From the NCBI GenBank assembly GCA_900754175.1, contig CAAEBS010000039.1, forward strand, positions 1-18,248: a stretch of 18,248 nt of DNA, given 5' to 3'. Source of the DNA: Clostridia bacterium. GTDB lineage: Bacteria > Bacillota > Clostridia > Oscillospirales > CAG-272. Of this stretch, positions 4,878-11,581 are shown in pieces. The first letter of the stretch is position 1. Each line of letters opens with the position of its first letter. The notes beneath the pieces were generated by a model, which made no database searches, was not told the DNA's origin, and was given only the letters and a program-made list of their open reading frames with translations. Made by a program: the position numbers and the translations under genes.

Positions 4878-7370
4878 ATGGAAAAAAGCAACATCAGAAT
4901 TGCTCTTGCCGGAAACCCCAACGCAGGTAAGACAACGCTGTTCAATGCACTGACCGGTTCCAATCAGTTTGTAGGAAACTGGCCGGGCGTTACGGTGGAA
5001 AAGAAGGAAGGAAAGCTGAAAAAGCACGATGATGTCATCATCACCGACCTTCCGGGTATTTATTCGCTTTCTCCCTACACCCTGGAAGAGGTTGTGGCGA
5101 GAAATTACCTCATCGGCGAGCGCCCCGATGCGATCCTGAACATCGTGGACGGAACCAACCTTGAGCGTAACCTTTACCTCACCACTCAGCTCACCGAGCT
5201 GGGGATCCCCGTGGTGGTTGCCATCAACATGATGGATATGGTGCGCAAGAACGGCGACCAGATCAACACCGCAGAGCTTTCCCGTCAGCTGGGCTGCAAG
5301 GTCGTGGAGATCTCGGCACTGAAAGGTACCGGTATCACCGAGGCGGCAGAAGAGGCGATCAAGGCTGCCAAGGGCACCAAGACCGTTCCCATGCACAGCT
5401 TTGCCGGATGCGTGGAGCACGCAATCGCCCATATCGAGGAGGCGGCAGTGCACAACCTTCCCGCAGAACAACAGAGATGGTACGCCATCAAGATCTTCGA
5501 GCGGGACGACAAGGTGCTTTCTCAGCTGAACCTGAGCAGTGAAGTTCTCGCTCATATCGAGGAGGACATCAAGGCGGCGGAGAAAGAAATGGATGACGAT
5601 GCCGAAAGCATCATCACCAACGAGCGTTACGTTTACATATCCACCATTATCAAGAGCTGCTACAAGAAAAAAAACAAAGGCAAGCTCTCCACCTCCGATA
5701 AGATCGATAAGGTGGTGACCAACCGGTGGCTGGGTCTTCCGATCTTTGCCGCAGTTATGTTTATCGTGTATTACCTCTCCATGGTGACGGTAGGTTCCTT
5801 CGCCACCGACTGGATGAACGACGGTGTGTTCGGCGACGGCTTCCACCTGCTCGGCATCGGCTCCTCCGCTTACGAGGAAGTCAATGACGACTACACGGCG
5901 GCAATGGAGGCTGTGGATGCCTTCGTCGGTGTGGAAGACGATTTCGACGCTGACGAGCTGATGGAAAAGATGAAAGCGTATGAAAAAGAGTCCGACACGG
6001 CAACGACCGATGTAGAGGACGAAGAAACGCTTGCTGTCACGACCATGACCGCTTATTACGATTCTATCCCCGATAATGCCGATGAAGAGACCACGGTTGC
6101 CATGACCTACGTGGATGCCGTGAAGTATCTCGAGGAGAACGGTTTTGACGAGCCGGATCCTGCCGACTACGGCGTATGGGTACCCGGTATCCCGGTTCTG
6201 CTTGGCAAGGCGCTTGAAGCCGCCAACGCACCCGAGTGGCTCTCCGGTCTGATCCTTGACGGTATCGTTGCCGGTGTGGGCGCAGTGCTCGGATTCGTTC
6301 CGCAGATGCTGGTTCTGTTCCTGCTTCTTGCATTCCTTGAGGCTTGCGGTTACATGGCACGTATCGCATTCGTGCTTGACCGTGTGTTCCGGAAGTTCGG
6401 TCTGTCCGGTAAGTCCTTTATCCCGATGCTCATCGGTACCGGTTGCGGTATCCCCGGCATCATGGCGTCCCGTACCATTGAAAATGAACGTGACCGCCGT
6501 ATGACCATTATGACCACGACCTTTATCCCCTGCGGAGCAAAGGTTCCGTTTATCGCCATGATCGCAGGCGCCCTGTTCGGCGGCTCCGCTTTGGTTTCCA
6601 CCTCCGCTTACTTCATCGGTATGGCGGCAATCATCGTGTCGGGTATCATCCTGAAAAAGACCCGTCCGTTTGCCGGCGATCCCGCTCCGTTCGTAATGGA
6701 GCTGCCCGCATACCACCTGCCGACGGTCGGCAACGTTCTCCGCTCCATGTGGGAGCGTGGTTGGTCTTTCATCAAGAAAGCCGGCACGATCATCCTGCTT
6801 TCCACCATTTTCGTTTGGTTCACCACCTACTTCGGATTCACCTCCGACGGCTTCCGGATGCTCTCCGAGGATGAGCTGGATCTTTCGATCCTTGCCAAGA
6901 TCGGTAGCGCTATCGCCTGGATCTTTGCTCCTTTGGGCTTTGGTACCTGGCAGGCAACCGTGGCATCTATCACGGGTCTTGTGGCAAAGGAAAACATCGT
7001 CGGAACGATGGGTATCCTCTATGGCGGCGACGGAAACGTGTATGCAACCCTTGCAACCGTGTTCACCGGCGTAAGCGCTTATGCCTTCATGGTGTTCAAT
7101 CTGCTGTGCGCTCCTTGCTTTGCGGCAATCGGTGCTATCAAGCGTGAGATGAACAGCGCAAAGTGGACCTGGTTCGCTATCGCATATCAGTGCGGCTTTG
7201 CTTACCTTGTCGCTCTGATGATCAACCAGTTCGGACGGGTGTTCATGGGTCAGATCAATGTGGTCGGATTCATCTGCGCTCTGCTGGTCCTTGCCGGAAT
7301 CATCTATATGCTGGTTCGTCCGTACAAGGAAGCTACCAAACTGGATGTCAAAGTAAAGGTATCCAAATAA
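4878..7370 (+). CDS. feoB: Ferrous iron transporter FeoB
   Basis: FeoB is the inner-membrane Fe(II) permease with an N-terminal G domain. The 830 residues show GNPNAGKT (12-19), NWPGVTVEKKEG, DLPG (57-60) and NMMD (117-120), then a helical region and the first membrane segment near 285-305. The membrane core has VLGFVPQ, ACGYMARIAFVLD, the first Gate motif GTGCGIPGIMASRTIENERD and PCGAKVPFIAMIAG. The second Gate half has WQATVASITGLVAKENIVGT. Between the first two membrane segments (about 332-431) is a very acidic stretch of roughly 100 residues that is longer than in E. coli-type FeoB. AAAGGA precedes the ATG. It lies in a feoA-feoA-feoB operon under TTAGC palindromes, so iron-dependent control is likely. 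Confidence 0.97.
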   Translation: MEKSNIRIALAGNPNAGKTTLFNALTGSNQFVGNWPGVTVEKKEGKLKKHDDVIITDLPGIYSLSPYTLEEVVARNYLIGERPDAILNIVDGTNLERNLYLTTQLTELGIPVVVAINMMDMVRKNGDQINTAELSRQLGCKVVEISALKGTGITEAAEEAIKAAKGTKTVPMHSFAGCVEHAIAHIEEAAVHNLPAEQQRWYAIKIFERDDKVLSQLNLSSEVLAHIEEDIKAAEKEMDDDAESIITNERYVYISTIIKSCYKKKNKGKLSTSDKIDKVVTNRWLGLPIFAAVMFIVYYLSMVTVGSFATDWMNDGVFGDGFHLLGIGSSAYEEVNDDYTAAMEAVDAFVGVEDDFDADELMEKMKAYEKESDTATTDVEDEETLAVTTMTAYYDSIPDNADEETTVAMTYVDAVKYLEENGFDEPDPADYGVWVPGIPVLLGKALEAANAPEWLSGLILDGIVAGVGAVLGFVPQMLVLFLLLAFLEACGYMARIAFVLDRVFRKFGLSGKSFIPMLIGTGCGIPGIMASRTIENERDRRMTIMTTTFIPCGAKVPFIAMIAGALFGGSALVSTSAYFIGMAAIIVSGIILKKTRPFAGDPAPFVMELPAYHLPTVGNVLRSMWERGWSFIKKAGTIILLSTIFVWFTTYFGFTSDGFRMLSEDELDLSILAKIGSAIAWIFAPLGFGTWQATVASITGLVAKENIVGTMGILYGGDGNVYATLATVFTGVSAYAFMVFNLLCAPCFAAIGAIKREMNSAKWTWFAIAYQCGFAYLVALMINQFGRVFMGQINVVGFICALLVLAGIIYMLVRPYKEATKLDVKVKVSK

Positions 7371-7418
7371 TCCGGACCGGATTCTGAACGGCTCGGGAAA
7401 AACAGAAAGGAGTTTGTC

Positions 7419-7595
7419 ATGTTTGTATGGATAGGGGCGCATATCGGAACCATTCTGATCTGTGCGGTTCTGATCGCTGTGATAGTATTGATCGTGGTAA
7501 AGCTTGTCAGGGATAAGAAAAAAGGAAAATCCTCCTGCGGCTCGGGTTGCGCACACTGTGCGATGGCAGGCTCCTGCCACAATCATAAGAAATAA
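7419..7595 (+). CDS. FeoB-associated Cys-rich membrane protein
   Basis: This 58-residue protein has one N-terminal membrane helix (about residues 5-30), a basic stretch RDKKKGK and a Cys/His-rich tail with CGSGCAHCAMAGSCHNH. Small proteins of this form directly after feoB are known as the FeoB-associated Cys-rich membrane family; a role in holding or handing on iron at the permease is proposed but unproven. AGAAAGGAG precedes the ATG at close spacing. It follows feoB by 48 bases and is followed by a hairpin, so it is probably the last gene of the strongly expressed feo segment. The four Cys and three His of the tail could bind a metal ion or cluster. Confidence 0.88.
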   Translation: MFVWIGAHIGTILICAVLIAVIVLIVVKLVRDKKKGKSSCGSGCAHCAMAGSCHNHKK

Positions 7596-7605
7596 TACAA
7601 AGAGG

Positions 7606-7634
7606 GGAGACGCAGAGGAAAGCTTTGCGTCTCC
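7606..7634 (+). terminator. Intra-operon hairpin, probable partial terminator
   Basis: GGAGACGCA pairs with TGCGTCTCC around an 11-base loop, and a T-rich stretch follows. It separates the feoB/Cys-rich pair from the regulator gene, whose ribosome site starts 14 bases later. It would lower regulator expression relative to the transporter. Confidence 0.5.
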
Positions 7635-7659
7635 TTTGCTTTGAGGCAGGAGGGAAGCG

Positions 7660-8058
7660 GTGGCAAGCCGGAAAAATTTAACTGCCTCCAATATCCGCTA
7701 TCTTCTGACGATGAAGGAGCTTGACAAGGAGGGAAACGGTGTACGCTGTGTGGACATTGCGTCCACGCTGAAACTTTCCAAGCCAAGCGTGCACAATATG
7801 CTGGATACTTTTGTGGAAATGGGCTTTATCCGCAAGGCCGCCTACGGCATAGCGATCTTCACCGAGCTTGGAAACGAGACGGCGCTCCGTTACGACCGGT
7901 ATTACCGGTATGTTTCCGGTGTTCTCAGCCGGAGCTTTCCGGAGCTTGCGGGGGACGTACAGACGGCGACCTGCTCGCTGATATCGGTGCTTCCGCAACA
8001 GAGTCTGGAGAGGATATGCGGGGAAAGAGCCGTATCGGCGGAGGGGGCGGACGTTTGA
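7660..8058 (+). CDS. DtxR/MntR-like winged-helix regulator with altered metal site
   Basis: This is probably a DNA-binding repressor of the feo locus. The 132 residues start at GTG 7660 behind an ideal AGGAGGGA. Residues 29-70 carry a DtxR-family winged helix: VDIASTLKLSKPSVHNMLDTF, then the wing YGIAIFTELGNETA. A short helical dimerisation region follows, with no SH3 domain, as in MntR. Compared by eye with B. subtilis MntR, the metal ligands D8, E11, H77, E99, E102 and H103 align with Arg13, Leu16, Tyr84, Gln101, Thr104 and Cys105, so none is kept. Three cysteines (30, 105, 120) are possible alternative sensors. The gene follows the feoB genes, and TTAGC-N4-GCTAA palindromes at the promoter are its likely targets. 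It may instead act without a metal. Confidence 0.78.
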   Translation: MASRKNLTASNIRYLLTMKELDKEGNGVRCVDIASTLKLSKPSVHNMLDTFVEMGFIRKAAYGIAIFTELGNETALRYDRYYRYVSGVLSRSFPELAGDVQTATCSLISVLPQQSLERICGERAVSAEGADV

Positions 8059-8074
8059 AAGAGAGGTCGTGCGT

Positions 8075-8248
8075 ATGCCTGACGGAATATTGAAACCGGA
8101 ATTTTATTGCGCTCTGGCGGTGGTGGTTGCCGTTGCCCTGATCTGTATCGGCGGCAGACAGCTTCTGCGGAAGCTGACGGCACGACGCAAGCCGGACGAG
8201 CGGAGAAAAGAGGAAAAAGATCATGAAAAAGATAACACTGAAAATTGA
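8075..8248 (+). CDS. Small single-pass membrane protein, unknown function
   Basis: This 57-residue reading frame has a hydrophobic helix (about residues 10-27, rich in Val and Ala, with Cys12 and Cys24) and a strongly charged tail full of Arg, Lys, Asp and Glu. GAGAGG lies 8 bases before the ATG; a GTG two codons earlier is also possible. It begins 16 bases after the regulator and its end overlaps the HMA gene by 26 bases. I do not recognise a family. Its position in an iron locus suggests a membrane accessory role, an inference from context only. Confidence 0.55.
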   Translation: MPDGILKPEFYCALAVVVAVALICIGGRQLLRKLTARRKPDERRKEEKDHEKDNTEN

Positions 8249-8492
8249 CGGTATGATGTGCGGAATGTGTGAGGCACATATCAACGATGCGATCCGCCGC
8301 AGCTTTCCGCAGATAAAAAAGGTTTCTTCCTCTCATACGAAAGGGGAAACGGTGATCCTTGCCGATCAGGCGCCGGAGGAAGAACAGTTTCGCACGGTGA
8401 TTGCCGGAACGGGGTACGAGCTGAAATCGGTATCGTACAGCGACGGAGAGGAAAAATCCGGGTTCTTTGCCCACTTCGGCAAGAAAAAATAA
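8223..8492 (+). CDS. Heavy-metal-associated (HMA) domain protein
   Basis: It is a likely cytoplasmic metal carrier. The 89 residues form one HMA ferredoxin-like fold: the first strand KITLKIDGM, then the metal-binding loop MMCGMCEAH with Cys13 and Cys16, and a later VIAGTGYELKSV strand. A basic tail FFAHFGKKK follows. Related single-domain proteins such as CopZ carry Cu(I); the metal here is not shown, and the setting in a feo locus leaves open iron, copper or another ion. Its start lies inside the end of the small membrane protein gene, implying coupling. It is the last gene before a strong two-way terminator. Confidence 0.85.
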   Translation: MKKITLKIDGMMCGMCEAHINDAIRRSFPQIKKVSSSHTKGETVILADQAPEEEQFRTVIAGTGYELKSVSYSDGEEKSGFFAHFGKKK

Positions 8493-8515
8493 AAGCCCGG
8501 CATTTCCCGGGAAAT

Positions 8516-8553
8516 AAAAATCGGGCGGTTGCTTTTGCAACCGTCCGATTTTT
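8516..8553. terminator. Bidirectional terminator between the iron locus and the DAG-kinase-like gene
   Basis: AAAAATCGGGCGGTTGC and GCAACCGTCCGATTTTT form a stem with one G-T pair and a TTTT loop, with A and T runs on both sides, so it serves both convergent transcripts. Confidence 0.9.
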
Positions 8554-8565
8554 GATAAGACCGCA

Positions 8566-9462
8566 TTATACCGCAGTCGTTTCCTTTTCGGGTGCGGGTT
8601 TGCCGGCTTTGGCACAGACCGAACAACTGGTTACGCCGAGAATGGTTTCACCGTCGATCTGCAGTGCCGTCGGGCGGTCGAATTCCACCGTGATCTCGTG
8701 TCCGCTCAGAACGGCAACGCTCTTGGTGTGCTCGATGTGTTTGCCGGTGAAGATAGAGGGGAAGATCATCAGCGTCCGGAGCTTTCCGGTTTTGTACATC
8801 ACCATGGTGGAGACGGTTCCGTCCGTATTCTTCCGGTCCTGTGCCGGGGTGGGCATCATGCCGCCGCCGTAGAATCTGCCATGCATGGTCGGGGCAAGCC
8901 ATACCTTGCGGTAGGTGTGCTTCACACCGTCCACCGTCACCGTGGCGTTGACCGGGTGGAAGTGAAAGAGCAGACCCTTGATGGCGATCGAGGTATAGTT
9001 GATCTTCTTGCCGGGGATATTGCGCAGCTTGTCGCCCACTTCACAGCAGTAGCCGTCAATGCCGTAGCCTACGCCGTTGAGCACACGGTAGCTCTTGCCG
9101 TTGACGGTGGCTACGGGAAGATCCTTTATGTAATCGTTGACGCATACGGGCGGATCTCCTTTCTGAAAGCCGAGATCGTGCCAGAAGTCGTTTCCGCTTC
9201 CGGTGGCGTAATAGTAGACGTCGTGGCAGAGAGAAAGCCCGTCGGTGTCGTTGATGAACCGGTTGAGCGTTCCGTCGCCTCCTGCGACGATGACACGGTT
9301 ATCCTCGGCAAGAGATGCGAAAAAGGTTTTATAGCTTTCAATGGTGGTCATGTCGCAGAAGACAAGTTCATCGTCTTTCATGATGTCTTTCAGCTTCATG
9401 GTATCCTCGGTGCCGTGTCCGTTTCCGGCGTGAGGGTTATAGAGCACGTGGTATCGTGGCAT
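8566..9462 (-). CDS. Diacylglycerol kinase-like lipid kinase (DagK/YegS type)
   Basis: It probably phosphorylates a lipid such as diacylglycerol, or a related lipid, at the membrane with ATP. The 298 residues begin with YNPHAG, followed by the nucleotide-binding AGGDGT (60-65) and GSGND (88-92), the core of the DAGK catalytic domain. The C-terminal beta domain has GRFYGGGMMPTPAQDR and TALQIDGE, as expected for the family. The C-terminus carries an extra CSVCAKAGKPAPEKE tail with a CxxC pair of unknown meaning. The ATG at 9462 follows AAAGGAAAGGA. It has its own promoter and is not in an operon. Substrate is not predictable from the sequence. Confidence 0.87.
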   Translation of the reverse strand: MPRYHVLYNPHAGNGHGTEDTMKLKDIMKDDELVFCDMTTIESYKTFFASLAEDNRVIVAGGDGTLNRFINDTDGLSLCHDVYYYATGSGNDFWHDLGFQKGDPPVCVNDYIKDLPVATVNGKSYRVLNGVGYGIDGYCCEVGDKLRNIPGKKINYTSIAIKGLLFHFHPVNATVTVDGVKHTYRKVWLAPTMHGRFYGGGMMPTPAQDRKNTDGTVSTMVMYKTGKLRTLMIFPSIFTGKHIEHTKSVAVLSGHEITVEFDRPTALQIDGETILGVTSCSVCAKAGKPAPEKETTAV

Positions 9463-9507
9463 GGTAGTATCCTTTCCTTTTTATAGGCTTGGGGTATTCC
9501 TTTCATC

Positions 9508-9536
9508 ATTATACCGTTTTTTTGTCGAAAAGTCAA
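9508..9536 (-). promoter_or_regulatory. Promoter of the DAG-kinase-like gene
   Basis: On the minus strand TTGACT (9531-9536) and TATAAT (9508-9513) are 17 bases apart. A TCCGG-N9-CCGGA inverted repeat (9550-9568) lies between this and the divergent promoter and might be an operator. Confidence 0.8.
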
Positions 9537-9586
9537 GAATTTTTTGTTTTCCGGGTAAATATTCCGGATAATATATTCGCAGGCAC

Positions 9587-9615
9587 TTGACAGGTAGCGG
9601 CATATGGTTTATAAT
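9587..9615 (+). promoter_or_regulatory. Promoter of the TfoX-N gene
   Basis: TTGACA (9587-9592) and TATAAT (9610-9615) are perfect boxes with 17 bases between. It points away from the DAG-kinase-like promoter, with 50 bases between the -35 boxes. Confidence 0.9.
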
Positions 9616-9649
9616 CAAGCTGTGTAATCGGAAAAACACGGAGGGCAGA

Positions 9650-9955
9650 ATGGCGACGTCGGCGGACTATATCGAATTTGTGGCGGAACAGCTCCGGGGC
9701 TTTGGCAGTGTCCGGTACCGGAAGATGTTCGGAGAATATATGGTGTATCTGGAGGAAAAGCCGGTATTCAGCGTTTGCGACAATACCGTTTTTGTAAAGG
9801 AACTGCCGCAGATCGCCGGGCTGATGCGGGAGGCGGAGTGCGGATTCCCTTACGAGGGCGCAAAGGAGCACTATATCGTCGATATTGAAAACAGGGAGCT
9901 TCTGGAGCAGCTGGTCCCTCTGCTGGAGCGGTCGGTTGCGGGGAAGGGGCGCTGA
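9650..9955 (+). CDS. TfoX N-terminal-domain family protein
   Basis: The 101 residues match the TfoX/Sxy N-terminal domain: FVAEQLRGFGSVRYRKMFGEYMVY near the start, then KPVFSVCDNTVFVK and CGFPYEGAKEHYIVD. In Proteobacteria TfoX/Sxy turns on competence genes, but there the DNA-related C-terminal domain is part of the protein. Stand-alone N-domain proteins such as this one are widespread and their role is unknown. GGAGGG precedes ATG 9650; an upstream TTG start would lie inside the promoter. The PAP2 gene begins 89 bases later with no clear terminator between. Confidence 0.85.
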   Translation: MATSADYIEFVAEQLRGFGSVRYRKMFGEYMVYLEEKPVFSVCDNTVFVKELPQIAGLMREAECGFPYEGAKEHYIVDIENRELLEQLVPLLERSVAGKGR

Positions 9956-10044
9956 GCTTTTGAAGAAACTATCCGGTATGATTTTATGCGATTTCAGAGT
10001 TATCATATTTTAAGTATATTGCTGTTCTGAGGAGGACATGAACC

Positions 10045-10710
10045 ATGATAAAAAAGAATACGAAATTTCTGTGGCTTGCGGCAGGGATTCTGCTGTTATT
10101 GTTCGCCGTGCTGATCGTGCTGGTAAAGTGCGTGGACGTGCAGGCGATCGGACCCGAAAACTCGGAGATCGGGCTTGCCGCTCTGAACGGGGCGGTGCAT
10201 GACGCTGTCGGCGTTCACGACAGCTGGTATACTGTCACCGACTGGATCGGGAAAGGCTCCATTGCGCTGGGACTTCTGTTTGCGTGCCTTGGCGTGTATC
10301 AGCTGATCCGCCGGCGGAGCTTTGCCCGGGTGGACATGGATCTGTACCTTCTCGGCGCAACCTACGTGGTGCTGGCGTGCCTGTATCTTTTCTTTGAATT
10401 CTGCATTGTCAATTACCGCCCGGTGATTCTGGATGCCGGACTGGAAGCGTCCTTCCCGTCCTCGCATACCATGCTGACGGTGTGTATTCTGGGGTGCGCC
10501 CTGTTCCAGATCCGGCGCCGGGTGCCGAACAGACCCTTGCGGATCGTGCTGATGGTGCTGTGCGCTCTGGTGATCGCCGTGATGGTGGTGGGGCGCCTGC
10601 TCTCCGGCGTGCACTGGTTTACCGACATTCTCGGCGGCGTTCTGCTGGGTACGGCGTTGACGCTGGTCTATATCGCCCTCGTGCAGACCCTGCAAAAGGA
10701 AAAAACATAA
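10045..10710 (+). CDS. PAP2-family membrane phosphatase
   Basis: It is an integral membrane phosphatase, probably acting on lipid phosphates such as undecaprenyl pyrophosphate or phosphatidate; which one cannot be told. The 221 residues hold about five or six membrane segments. Motif 2 is PSSH (138-141) with catalytic His141, and motif 3 is R184-x5-H190-x3-D194. Motif 1 ends in Arg125-Pro126, but the Lys usually seven residues before the Arg is Glu118 here. GAGGAGG lies 8 bases before the ATG. It follows the TfoX-N gene and ends at a strong terminator. A weak TTGAAG/TTTATG promoter (9960-9988) may drive it separately. Confidence 0.88.
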   Translation: MIKKNTKFLWLAAGILLLLFAVLIVLVKCVDVQAIGPENSEIGLAALNGAVHDAVGVHDSWYTVTDWIGKGSIALGLLFACLGVYQLIRRRSFARVDMDLYLLGATYVVLACLYLFFEFCIVNYRPVILDAGLEASFPSSHTMLTVCILGCALFQIRRRVPNRPLRIVLMVLCALVIAVMVVGRLLSGVHWFTDILGGVLLGTALTLVYIALVQTLQKEKT

Positions 10711-10755
10711 AAAATCCGTGGAAGCATCTTTATGAAAGCTTCCACGGATTTTTTT
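10711..10755. terminator. Bidirectional terminator, PAP2 and tocopherol-cyclase-like genes
   Basis: AAAATCCGTGGAAGC pairs with GCTTCCACGGATTTT around a 12-base loop, and T runs are present on both strands. It lies immediately past the PAP2 stop and 5 bases from the convergent gene's stop. Confidence 0.92.
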
Positions 10756-10759
10756 GAAG

Positions 10760-11581
10760 TCAGATGCCGGTACGTTCTTCGCAGGTTGCCCGTCGGCTTT
10801 TGGATTCCACAATCGTGCATCCTGCCCGGCGCAGGCGGATGTGCAGATAAGCGTCACAGCTTTCCCGGATGGACTCGCTCATTCTGCCGCACAGCGGGGC
10901 TTGCAGGGCGTGACCGGAGGAAAGCGGAGAGAAGAAAACGTCCAGCAGAAATTTCCCCTGGCGCAGGCGCAGACGGTTGCCGAAGCGCCGCACCTTTACC
11001 CCACGGTAGGTGGCAAACCGGTATTCCTTGCCCCGGTACATCAAAGCGCAGATACAGCCGGTGAAGGAGGTGCCGGCAAAGGGAATGTGCGCCAGCGAGA
11101 ACATAAAGGAGCAGGGTGCGGAAAAGTCGTTGCATTGCAGCCACAGATAGGAGCGGGGAAAGGAGCGCCCGCTGTCCTTTTCGATATAGCCGCTTCCGTT
11201 TCTGAAAATATATTGCCTGCCGTCCTTCCGAATCCTGCCGTTTACCGTGTGGTCCATGCTGACCACGCCGTGGCAGCATTGCATGGGGAGGCAGGCAAAG
11301 GGTCCCATGATGTCGGAGGATAGGGGTGTGTTCTTGCCGTACCGGAGGGTGCCAGAAATGCCGGGCAGGGAAACCCGGACGCCTTGGGGCGAGAAAACGC
11401 AGTTTCCGGTGTACACCGTGTCGCCTGCGGCAAAGAGATACGGCATGGGAAAGCTTTTCGTGCCGGAGGAGTCGATCACCTGCACGAAGGCGCCGTCAGA
11501 CGCCACGCCCGGAATAAAGGCAAGCATATAGTCGCCGCTCCGCTGTTTGTAATACCAGCCCTTGAATCGTTTGTCAGACAT
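10760..11581 (-). CDS. Tocopherol cyclase-like family protein
   Basis: The 273 residues have the layout of the tocopherol cyclase family: an early GWYYKQRSGDYMLAFIPGV segment, AFVQVIDSSG, MGPFACLPMQCCHGVVSMDH, the long GYIEKDSGRSFPRSYLWLQC signature and FATYRG. Plant and cyanobacterial members close the chromanol ring of vitamin E; bacterial relatives in anaerobes have no known reaction, and no tocopherol genes are here, so the name is by fold only. The start (ATG 11581 with GAGGGA) overlaps the end of the FAD/Rieske oxidoreductase gene by 8 bases, so the two are translated from one message. A joint role in oxidising or modifying a lipid-like compound is an inference. Confidence 0.82.
   Translation of the reverse strand: MSDKRFKGWYYKQRSGDYMLAFIPGVASDGAFVQVIDSSGTKSFPMPYLFAAGDTVYTGNCVFSPQGVRVSLPGISGTLRYGKNTPLSSDIMGPFACLPMQCCHGVVSMDHTVNGRIRKDGRQYIFRNGSGYIEKDSGRSFPRSYLWLQCNDFSAPCSFMFSLAHIPFAGTSFTGCICALMYRGKEYRFATYRGVKVRRFGNRLRLRQGKFLLDVFFSPLSSGHALQAPLCGRMSESIRESCDAYLHIRLRRAGCTIVESKSRRATCEERTGI

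Noticed and set aside
4833..7691. A 952-codon open frame on the minus strand
   Set aside because: It is the antisense shadow of feoB; feoB has full family motifs, and the minus frame has no recognisable domain or ribosome site.
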